Assembly: GCF_026342355.1 (NCBI RefSeq)
Contig: NZ_JAPEMV010000001.1
Coordinates: 558,001 to 622,000 of the forward strand
Direction: 5' to 3'
Length of the DNA: 64,000 nucleotides
From: Streptomyces sp. NBC_00249
Lineage (GTDB): Bacteria; Actinomycetota; Actinomycetes; Streptomycetales; Streptomycetaceae
Below the pieces are notes generated by a model that was not told the origin of the DNA, searched no databases, and saw nothing but the letters and a program-made list of their open reading frames with translations. Numbering within the stretch: the stretch's first letter is position 1; each line of letters starts with the position of its first letter. Made by a program: the position numbers and the translations under genes. Shown here piece after piece: positions 27,990 to 34,021 of this stretch.

Positions 27990-28335
27990 GTCAGGTATCT
28001 GGGGCTACGGGCAGGGCGTCGGCCACCGGGAGGGGATCGACCTGACCGGCTACAAGGTCGAGGCCACGGACGGCGCCATCGGGAAGATCGACAAGCATTC
28101 CGAGGACGTGGGGGCGTCCCACCTCGTCGTCGACACCGGTGTCTGGATCTTCGGCAAGCACGTACTGCTTCCCGCGGGGACGATCCGGCTGATCGACACG
28201 GTCGAGGAGAAGGTCTACGTCGACCGCACCAAGGAACAGATCAAGAACGCACCGGAGTTCGACCGGGCCAAGTACGCGGGCGAGTCCGACTACCTCGAGC
28301 AGTTCGCCCGCTATTACGGCCAGCCCCACATGTAG
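27982..28335 (+). CDS. PRC-barrel domain protein
   Basis: A 117-residue cytoplasmic protein. The PRC-barrel core is LTGYKVEATDGAIGKIDKHSEDVGASHLVVDTG, followed by FGKHVLLPAGTIRLID and a C-terminal helix with EFDRAKYAGESDYLEQFARYYG. PRC-barrel proteins of this kind are frequent in general-stress regulons of Actinobacteria and are used as structural or RNA-associated modules. The ATG at 27982 has GGGAG upstream. Location next to sigma-factor and DUF6131/DUF6328 genes supports a stress role, which is inferred. Confidence 0.85.
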   Translation: MGESGIWGYGQGVGHREGIDLTGYKVEATDGAIGKIDKHSEDVGASHLVVDTGVWIFGKHVLLPAGTIRLIDTVEEKVYVDRTKEQIKNAPEFDRAKYAGESDYLEQFARYYGQPHM

Positions 28336-28359
28336 GACCGCGCGGGCTACGCTCCCGAC

Positions 28360-28725
28360 ATGGAACGCGCGGAGGTTCTCAAGCGAGTGATCGGCATCCT
28401 GACCGAGGCACAGGAGATCCGTCGGACCGCCGAGGCGGGAGAGGACGAGCACGACGGCGACGCCGGGGCCGGGGTCGCGACGCAGCTGCTGAACGAGATG
28501 CTGCCGTCGATCAGTGTCCCGGCCGACGCGACGCCCCGGGAGGTGGCCGCGCTGGTCGCCGAGGCGCTCGGGCCGGCCCTGCACACGATGGTCTCCGGCT
28601 TCAGTCTCGCGTTCACCAGCCTGGCGATGGTCCACGACGACGGCCGGACGGACCTCTCCTCGATGGAAGTCCTCCAGGAACTCGCCCTGGAGATCGAGGC
28701 GGGAACCTACGACGAGGACTCGTGA
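28360..28725 (+). CDS. Hypothetical acidic protein
   Basis: A 121-residue acidic, largely helical protein (MERAEVLKRVIGILTEAQEIRRTAEAG..., ending ALEIEAGTYDEDS). There is no signal peptide, membrane helix or recognised motif. The gene begins 24 bases after the PRC-barrel stop and ends before a 21-bp hairpin. It probably shares the PRC-barrel transcript. Confidence 0.6.
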   Translation: MERAEVLKRVIGILTEAQEIRRTAEAGEDEHDGDAGAGVATQLLNEMLPSISVPADATPREVAALVAEALGPALHTMVSGFSLAFTSLAMVHDDGRTDLSSMEVLQELALEIEAGTYDEDS

Positions 28726-28763
28726 GGCGGCAAGCCCCCGGGAAGGGCCCCCGCAGGAGCAGG

Positions 28764-28810
28764 GGAAGGCGGGCCCGGCGGATCATCTCGATCCGCCGGG
28801 CCCGCCTTCC
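28764..28810. terminator. 21-bp perfect hairpin between convergent genes
   Basis: The 21-base arm at 28764-28784 (GGAAGGCGGGCC, then CGGCGGATC) is exactly complementary to 28790-28810, with loop ATCTC. It lies between convergent genes ending at 28725 (plus) and 28847 (minus), so it should stop transcription from both sides. Confidence 0.8.
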
Positions 28811-28846
28811 GGCCTTCCAGGCCCCCCGGGGCCGAGGGGCAGCCGG

Positions 28847-29002
28847 CTACCAGTAGTGGCGCCGGCCGCCGACCGCGTGCCCCATCGAGCCCAGGATCCA
28901 CAGCACCGCCCCCACCACGAGCAGGACGATTCCGATGGTCCACAGGATGGAGATTCCGGTCAGGAATCCGATGAGCAGGAGGATGAGTCCGACGACAAGC
29001 AT
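28847..29002 (-). CDS. DUF6131-type small membrane protein
   Basis: A 51-residue membrane peptide. Two hydrophobic segments (LVVGLILLLIGFLTGISIL and TIGIVLLVVGAVLWILG) are separated by a Trp-Thr turn, and the tail is SMGHAVGGRRHYW. This tail and the GFLTGISILWTIG core are characteristic of the small DUF6131 proteins common in Streptomyces. The ATG at 29002 has GAGGGG upstream. Such proteins are usually linked to envelope stress; a GGGTAG box at 29077-29071 (minus strand) may be the -10 of a SigB-type promoter. Confidence 0.8.
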   Translation of the reverse strand: MLVVGLILLLIGFLTGISILWTIGIVLLVVGAVLWILGSMGHAVGGRRHYW

Positions 29003-29214
29003 GATGCCCCTCGTTCCTCTTCAGGAAATACGGCGGAACCGCGTGGACCGCCTTGGTGTTTCGGTGGGCGTCTACCCGCAGGTTCCGTTCTCATCGGGCC
29101 GCAGCCCCCTCGAATTCCCCCGGCCCGCCTTTCACGGCGGTCCGTAGTCGGGGCTGCGCATGGCGCGACGGGTCCCGGGTAGGCGCCCCGTACGAGGTGT
29201 TCCGAGGAGGCGTG

Positions 29215-29718
29215 ATGCCCGGTGGCACGAAGGGCGCGAACGGCACGGGCTCCGGACGCGACGAAAGCCCGGAGGAACGCGCGGACCGGCAGTGGCAGGA
29301 GCTCATCCAGGAGATCCGCGTCGCCCAGACGGGAGTGCAGATCCTCTTCGGATTCCTGCTCACCGTCGCCTTCACCCCCGCGTTCGCGGGCCTGCCCCCC
29401 ACGGAGAAGAAGCTCTACGTCGTCACCGTGGTCCTGGGATCGCTGGCCACGGGCGCGCTGATCGGGCCGGTGGCCTTCCACCGCGTCGTCGCAGGCCGCC
29501 GGGTCAAACCCGAGGCGGTCGCCTGGGCCGCGCGGCTGACCTTCACGGGGCTGGTCCTGCTGCTGGCCACCTGCACCTCGGCCCTGTTCCTGGTCCTGCG
29601 GGTGGCGACGCACGACCCCTTCGTCCCGTGGCTGGTGGGCGGGGTGCTGGCCTGGTACCTGCTGTGCTGGTTCGCGCTGCCCCTGTGGGTGAGGATCCGC
29701 CACACCGCCGAGAAGTAA
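29215..29718 (+). CDS. DUF6328-type four-helix membrane protein
   Basis: A 167-residue membrane protein. A charged, cytoplasmic N-terminus contains RQWQELIQEIRVAQTGVQILFGF. Four hydrophobic helices follow, with the pattern LPPTEKKLYVVTVVLG, a HRVV loop, and FVPWLVGGVLAWYLLCWFALPLW. It matches the DUF6328 family of actinobacteria; function unknown. ATG 29215 and GTG 29212 both follow GAGGAGG (29204-29210); ATG was chosen on spacing. A GCAT-N15-GGGTAG motif at 29158-29182 could be a SigB-type promoter. Confidence 0.78.
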   Translation: MPGGTKGANGTGSGRDESPEERADRQWQELIQEIRVAQTGVQILFGFLLTVAFTPAFAGLPPTEKKLYVVTVVLGSLATGALIGPVAFHRVVAGRRVKPEAVAWAARLTFTGLVLLLATCTSALFLVLRVATHDPFVPWLVGGVLAWYLLCWFALPLWVRIRHTAEK

Positions 29719-29810
29719 CTCCGTACGCGAGCGGGTATATCCCCTTTCGAAGACCACGACGGTCCCGTTGCGCCGGAAGGGGCGCCGGACCTACCCGTCG
29801 GAGGATTCAC

Positions 29811-30776
29811 ATGTCAGCCACTTCCCGCATGTGCCGGATTCCCGTCGAAACCATGAGACCAGCCGCCGCCACGGACATCGCGCACGACGCCCTGGACATT
29901 CCCGAGAATCCGCTCGGGGTCAGCACGGACGATGCGCGGACCCTGTCCGCCGTGCTGTTCCGGCGGCTCGGCTCGCTCAAGGAGGGCACGCCCGAGTATT
30001 CGTACGTGCGCAATACGCTCGTCGAACTCAATCTGAGCCTCGTCAAGTACGCGGCCCACCGGTTCCGCCACCGCAGCGATCCCCTGGAGGACATCGTCCA
30101 GGTGGGAACGGTCGGTCTGATCAAGGCCATCAACCGGTACGACGTCGAGCGCGGCGTCGAGTTCGCCACCTTCGCGCTGCCCACGATCACGGGCGAGATC
30201 CGGCGTTTCTTCCGGGACAGCACCTGGTCGGTCAAGGTGCCGCGACGGCTGCAGGAACTGCGGCTCGACATCGCCAAGGCCCATGACGTGCTGGAGCAGC
30301 GGCTTGGCCGCCGACCCACCGAGCACGAGCTCGCGGAGCACCTGGGCATCAGTGACGAGGAGCTGACCGAGGGCCTCGTGGCCGCCAACGGGTACACCGC
30401 CGGCTCCCTCGAGATCCCGGCCGACGACGACGCGGAGGGCAAGAGGTCCCTGAAGCAGTCGCTGGGCGTCGAGGAGGAGGCGTACGACCTGATCGAATGC
30501 CTGGAGACGCTCAAGCCGCTGCTGGCCGGGCTCTCCGACCGGGACCGGGTGATCCTCTCGCTGCGCTTCGGCGGCGAACTCACGCAGCGGGAGATCGGCG
30601 AGCGCCTGGGCATCTCGCAGATGCACGTGTCGCGGCTGCTGAGCCAGATCATGGAGACCCTGCGGACCGGCCTGCTGACGGACGGCGACGACGAGGGCGA
30701 CGACGAGGGTGACAAGGGCGACGAGGCCACCTGCGGCTGCGGCTCCGAGGAGGGCGGGGGCCCGTCCGCCGGGTGA
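29811..30776 (+). CDS. RNA polymerase sigma factor, SigB/SigF/SigG subfamily
   Basis: Alternative sigma factor of 321 residues for stress or development. Region 2 is visible as LVKYAAHRFRHRSDPLEDIVQVGTVGLIKAINRYD and FATFALPTITGEIRRFFRDSTW. Region 3 is VPRRLQELRLDIAKAHDVLEQRLGR, and region 4 is LSDRDRVILSLRFGGELTQREIGERLGISQMHVSRLLSQI. An acidic/Cys tail (about 30 residues of Asp/Glu/Gly, ending CGCGSEEGGG) is unusual. The ATG at 29811 has GGAGG upstream. It faces an RsbU-RsbV-RsbW-like operon, and sigma factors of this group are controlled by exactly such anti-sigma/anti-anti-sigma switches. Confidence 0.92.
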   Translation: MSATSRMCRIPVETMRPAAATDIAHDALDIPENPLGVSTDDARTLSAVLFRRLGSLKEGTPEYSYVRNTLVELNLSLVKYAAHRFRHRSDPLEDIVQVGTVGLIKAINRYDVERGVEFATFALPTITGEIRRFFRDSTWSVKVPRRLQELRLDIAKAHDVLEQRLGRRPTEHELAEHLGISDEELTEGLVAANGYTAGSLEIPADDDAEGKRSLKQSLGVEEEAYDLIECLETLKPLLAGLSDRDRVILSLRFGGELTQREIGERLGISQMHVSRLLSQIMETLRTGLLTDGDDEGDDEGDKGDEATCGCGSEEGGGPSAG

Positions 30777-30801
30777 CCCCTCAGGCCGGGTGACCCCTCA
30801 G
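30768..30801. repeat. Perfect 17-bp tandem duplication across two convergent stops
   Basis: GCCGGGTGACCCCTCAG occurs twice in succession (30768-30784, 30785-30801). The first copy contains the sigma-factor TGA and the second contains the TGA of the convergent ATPase gene. A recent slippage duplication is likely. Confidence 0.85.
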
Positions 30802-31253
30802 GGTGCCACCCGGCGCGTCGCCACCGGCGCGAACTCGACCCAGACGCACTTCCCGCCCGCCACCGCCTCGGACCCCCAGACCTTCGCGAGGCTCCGTACG
30901 ATGACCAGCCCGTGGCCCCCGGGCCGCCCGGGAACGGAGCGGAGCGTGAAATCGGGGGCGACGGGGCTGTGGTCGGTCACCTCGATCCGCAGCACCTCCG
31001 GGGTGCTGCGCAGCACGAGCGAGCGCGGCCCGCCCCCGTGCAGGCAGGCGTTGCCCACCACCTCCGCCACCAGCAGGAGGACGTCCTCGGTCTCGGCACC
31101 GTCGTCGAAGCCTCCGTCACCGGGGCCGGCCGGTGCGGGCCAGCCCCACTCGGTCAGCGTCCGCCGGGTGAAGTCACGGCAGCGGCTGACGGCGTCCGGT
31201 ATGCCGTCGAGCACCAGGCCCCGACTGCGAGCCGGTGACCGGGGCTCGTTCAT
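30798..31253 (-). CDS. RsbW-like anti-sigma/ATP-binding protein (HATPase_c)
   Basis: A GHKL-type ATPase of 151 residues, the anti-sigma kinase of a partner switch. The N-box is VAEVVGNACLHGG, G1 is VTDHSP and G2 is GGHGLVIVRSLA. It starts MNEPRSPARS. In the SigB/SigF systems such a protein binds and silences the sigma factor, or phosphorylates the STAS antagonist. Here the STAS gene lies 14 bases upstream and the sigma gene is convergent. The ATG at 31253 has GGAGCC just upstream. Partnership with this sigma factor is inferred from position. Confidence 0.86.
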   Translation of the reverse strand: MNEPRSPARSRGLVLDGIPDAVSRCRDFTRRTLTEWGWPAPAGPGDGGFDDGAETEDVLLLVAEVVGNACLHGGGPRSLVLRSTPEVLRIEVTDHSPVAPDFTLRSVPGRPGGHGLVIVRSLAKVWGSEAVAGGKCVWVEFAPVATRRVAP

Positions 31254-31267
31254 CTGGCTCCTCCGTT

Positions 31268-31642
31268 TCAACCGTCGTGTCCGGGACGCTCCGCGAGTGC
31301 CCGCTCCACGTCGGGGTACACCGTGAACACCGTGTCCGCCCCGGTGATCCGGAACATCCGCTCGACCGGCCGGCCCAGGCCGACCAGCTCGATCGAGCTG
31401 CCGGATTCCCGGGCGGCGAGACGGCCGCGCAGCAGGATGTTCAGGCCGGTGGAATCGCAGAAGCCCACGTCCGAGAAGTCGACGAGCAGCCGCTCGCCGT
31501 CCCCGGCGAGGGCGGCGTCCAGGGCCTCCCGGAGCGGCCCGATCGTATCGTGGTCCAGTTCCCCGGCCAGGGCGAGGACGACGGCGTCCCCCACGTGTCG
31601 TACGTCGACCGTGAACCGGTCCGCCGCACCTGTCGGAGCCAT
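31268..31642 (-). CDS. STAS-domain anti-anti-sigma factor (RsbV-like)
   Basis: A 124-residue STAS protein. The phosphorylatable serine is Ser64 in FCDSTGLNILL, and the N-terminal strand FTVDVRHVGDAVVLALAGELD is typical. When dephosphorylated it should bind the ATPase encoded just downstream and free the sigma factor. It lies between the phosphatase gene upstream and the ATPase gene downstream, giving the order U-V-W. The ATG at 31642 has GAGGTG upstream. Confidence 0.9.
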   Translation of the reverse strand: MAPTGAADRFTVDVRHVGDAVVLALAGELDHDTIGPLREALDAALAGDGERLLVDFSDVGFCDSTGLNILLRGRLAARESGSSIELVGLGRPVERMFRITGADTVFTVYPDVERALAERPGHDG

Positions 31643-31700
31643 CGGGCACCACCTCTTCGCATCCTGCTTCCGTCCGCCGCCTACCCCGGGTGCGGGTCGC

Positions 31701-32846
31701 TCACTCGCGCTCGTCCTCGTACCGGTCGACGAGGACGACCGCCACGTCGTCCGCCAGGCGGCCCTGGGTGTGCCGGACCAGGGCCTGGCGCAGGCCTTCC
31801 AGGAACGCCCGCCGGGTGTGGCCGCGCATGGCGCTCATGGCCGCGGGCAGGTCGAAGAAGGTGCGGTTCCCGTCGCGGGCCTCGATCACCCCGTCGGTGT
31901 GCAGCAGCAGCCGGTCCCCCGGGGCGAACGGGTAGCTGTCGGGGGGCCCGGGAGGGCCGCCGATGAACTCCTCCAGGCCGAGCGGCGGCAGGGGGGCCGC
32001 GGGTACCAGGGACCGGACCGTGCCGTCGCTCAGCAGCAGGGGCGGCGGATGGCCCCGGTTGATCAGTTCGACCTGGTGACCGTCCGGGATCTGGGCGACG
32101 AGGGCGGTGACGAAGCCCTCCAGGAGGTCGTCGTCGCCGAAGCCCGTGCGTCCGCGCGCGACGAGGGCGTCGCGCCGCAGGGCCGCTCCGCAGTGGTTGA
32201 CCACCTCGGCCAGGTCGTCCTCGTAGTGCACGGACTCCCGGAAGGCGCCGAGCACCACCGCGGCGGCCCGGACGGCGGGCAGTCCCTTGCCGCGGACGTC
32301 CCCGACGATCATCCGGACCCCGTACCGGGTCTGGACCGCGTCGTAGAGGTCGCCGCCGATCTGCGCGCCCTCCTCGGCCGCCAGGTACATGCTGGCGGCC
32401 CGTAGGGGGCCCAGCCGGGCCGGTACGGGCCGCAGCAGGACCTCCTGGGCCGCGGTGGCGATCCGGCGGATCTGGTTGAGCTCGTTCTCCTGGCGCGTGC
32501 GCGCGGTGCGGCTCGTCATGAAGCTGGCCGTCGTGACCAGGGCGAGGGCGACGAGGTTCGTGTAGACCTGCTGGCCGCCCCAGGCGTGGTTGTGGGTGGC
32601 GGTGGTGACGCTGACGGCGACGGCCACGCCCGCCGCCGCGAGGGTGCCCCTGGGGCCCATCGTCACCGCGGCCAGCGCGGGCGTGGCGACGAGCAGCGGG
32701 CCGGTGTACACGAAGTGGGCCGGTGTGAGTTCGACGATCAGCACGAGCAGGGCTATCGCGAAGGGCACGCACTCCGCGAGGGCGAAAAGGACCTGGTGGT
32801 GGCCGCCGGCTCCCGCTCCCGGGGGCGAGCGCACGGGCGCTCTCAT
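31701..32846 (-). CDS. Membrane SpoIIE/RsbU-type PP2C phosphatase
   Basis: A phosphatase of about 381 residues. The N-terminal 100 residues contain four or five hydrophobic segments (ECVPFAIALLVLIVEL, FVYTGPLLVATPALAAVTM, GTLAAAGVAVAVSV, NLVALALVTTASFM), then a coil and the PP2C domain with GGDLYDAVQT, VGDVRGKGLPAV, NRGHPPPLLL, LHTDGVIEAR and DDVAVVLVDR. It would dephosphorylate the STAS factor made by the next gene in response to a membrane signal. ATGs at 32846 and 32861 are both possible and neither has a strong ribosome site. It is divergent from the cyclase-family gene. Confidence 0.87.
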   Translation of the reverse strand: MRAPVRSPPGAGAGGHHQVLFALAECVPFAIALLVLIVELTPAHFVYTGPLLVATPALAAVTMGPRGTLAAAGVAVAVSVTTATHNHAWGGQQVYTNLVALALVTTASFMTSRTARTRQENELNQIRRIATAAQEVLLRPVPARLGPLRAASMYLAAEEGAQIGGDLYDAVQTRYGVRMIVGDVRGKGLPAVRAAAVVLGAFRESVHYEDDLAEVVNHCGAALRRDALVARGRTGFGDDDLLEGFVTALVAQIPDGHQVELINRGHPPPLLLSDGTVRSLVPAAPLPPLGLEEFIGGPPGPPDSYPFAPGDRLLLHTDGVIEARDGNRTFFDLPAAMSAMRGHTRRAFLEGLRQALVRHTQGRLADDVAVVLVDRYEDERE

Positions 32847-33000
32847 GAGTACAGCCTGCATCCCCCGGGCGCACGGCCGCCACTCATCGGTGCGGTGCAC
32901 CCCCGGCTGGTGCCGGTCCGGCGGCCGGAGCGGGTAGGGATGCGCGGACGGCGGGCCCGCCCCGCGGCCCGCCCCCGGCCGTCTGGAGCCCCGTACGCCC

Positions 33001-33936
33001 ATGAGCACCGACCCCGCGGAGGTTCCCCGGGTCTCCCGTGAGGAATTCGACGCCCTCTTCGCCTCGCTCCGTACGTGGGGCCGCTGGGACCCGGCCGACC
33101 GGGGGGCCTGGAACCGGGTGACCCCGGACCACGTGCGCCGGGCGGCCGCCCTGGTCCGCGACGGGACGACGGTGCCGCTCGGGCTGCCCTGGAACACCCG
33201 GGCGGGCCCCGACAACGCGCGGCCCGCCCTGCACCACATGACCGACCTCGGTGACGTGGAACCCCCGGAACCGTCCACCCACAAGGACTTCCTCGCCGCC
33301 GACTACCACGGCAAGGGCGTCAGCCACCTCGACGCGCTGTCCCACGTCGCCTACCGGGGGCGGCTCTACGACGGCCGTCCGGCGCGCGAGCTGATCGGCG
33401 CGGGCGGCGCCCGCTTCGGTTCGGTGGCGGCGCTCGGCCCGCTCGTCACCAAGGGCGTGCTCCTCGACCTGCCCGCCGTCCTCGGGACCGACTGGCTGGA
33501 GCCCGGGCGGGCGGTCCGGGCCCGGGACGTCCTCGCCGCCGAGCGGGAGCTCGGGGTGCGGATCGACGACGGGTGTGCGGTGCTGCTGCGCTCCGGCCGG
33601 TTCCGGCGGCGCCGCGAGCTGGGCCCGTGGGACTGCGACGCCGCGAGTGCGGGCCTGTACGTGGACGCGCTGCCTCTGCTGGCCGAGCGTGCGGTGAGCC
33701 TGCTGGGCGCGGACGGGGACAGCGACGTACGCCCCTCCCCGGTGGAGGGCGTCCACTCCCCCGTCCACGCCCTCGCCGTCGCCGCGATGGGGGTGCCGCT
33801 GCTGGACAACCTGGACCTGGAGGCGCTGTCCGCCGCGTGCGCCGGGGCGGGACGCTACGAGTTCATGATCGTCGTGTCGCCCCTCGACGTCCCCGGCGGG
33901 ACGGGGTCGCCCGTCAATCCGGTCGCTCTGCTGTGA
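33001..33936 (+). CDS. Cyclase-family (kynurenine formamidase-like) hydrolase
   Basis: A 311-residue protein of the cyclase/KynB superfamily. The metal-binding motif appears as GKGVSHLDALSHV near residue 105, replacing the canonical HxGTHxDxPxH. Downstream are GAVLLRSGRFRRRRELGPWD and the C-terminal EGVHSPVHALAVAAMGVPLLDN with a second His cluster. Members hydrolyse N-formylkynurenine or other amides and lactones with Mn or Zn. The substrate is unknown, and no tryptophan-degradation genes are near. It stands alone between two phosphatase genes. Confidence 0.8.
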   Translation: MSTDPAEVPRVSREEFDALFASLRTWGRWDPADRGAWNRVTPDHVRRAAALVRDGTTVPLGLPWNTRAGPDNARPALHHMTDLGDVEPPEPSTHKDFLAADYHGKGVSHLDALSHVAYRGRLYDGRPARELIGAGGARFGSVAALGPLVTKGVLLDLPAVLGTDWLEPGRAVRARDVLAAERELGVRIDDGCAVLLRSGRFRRRRELGPWDCDAASAGLYVDALPLLAERAVSLLGADGDSDVRPSPVEGVHSPVHALAVAAMGVPLLDNLDLEALSAACAGAGRYEFMIVVSPLDVPGGTGSPVNPVALL

Positions 33937-34021
33937 AGCGACAAATCGCCAGGAATATACTCAAGATGCCGATTCAACCGTCATCCCGGTACGCCCGAGG
34001 GCGCACCGGCCAGGGGAAGTG

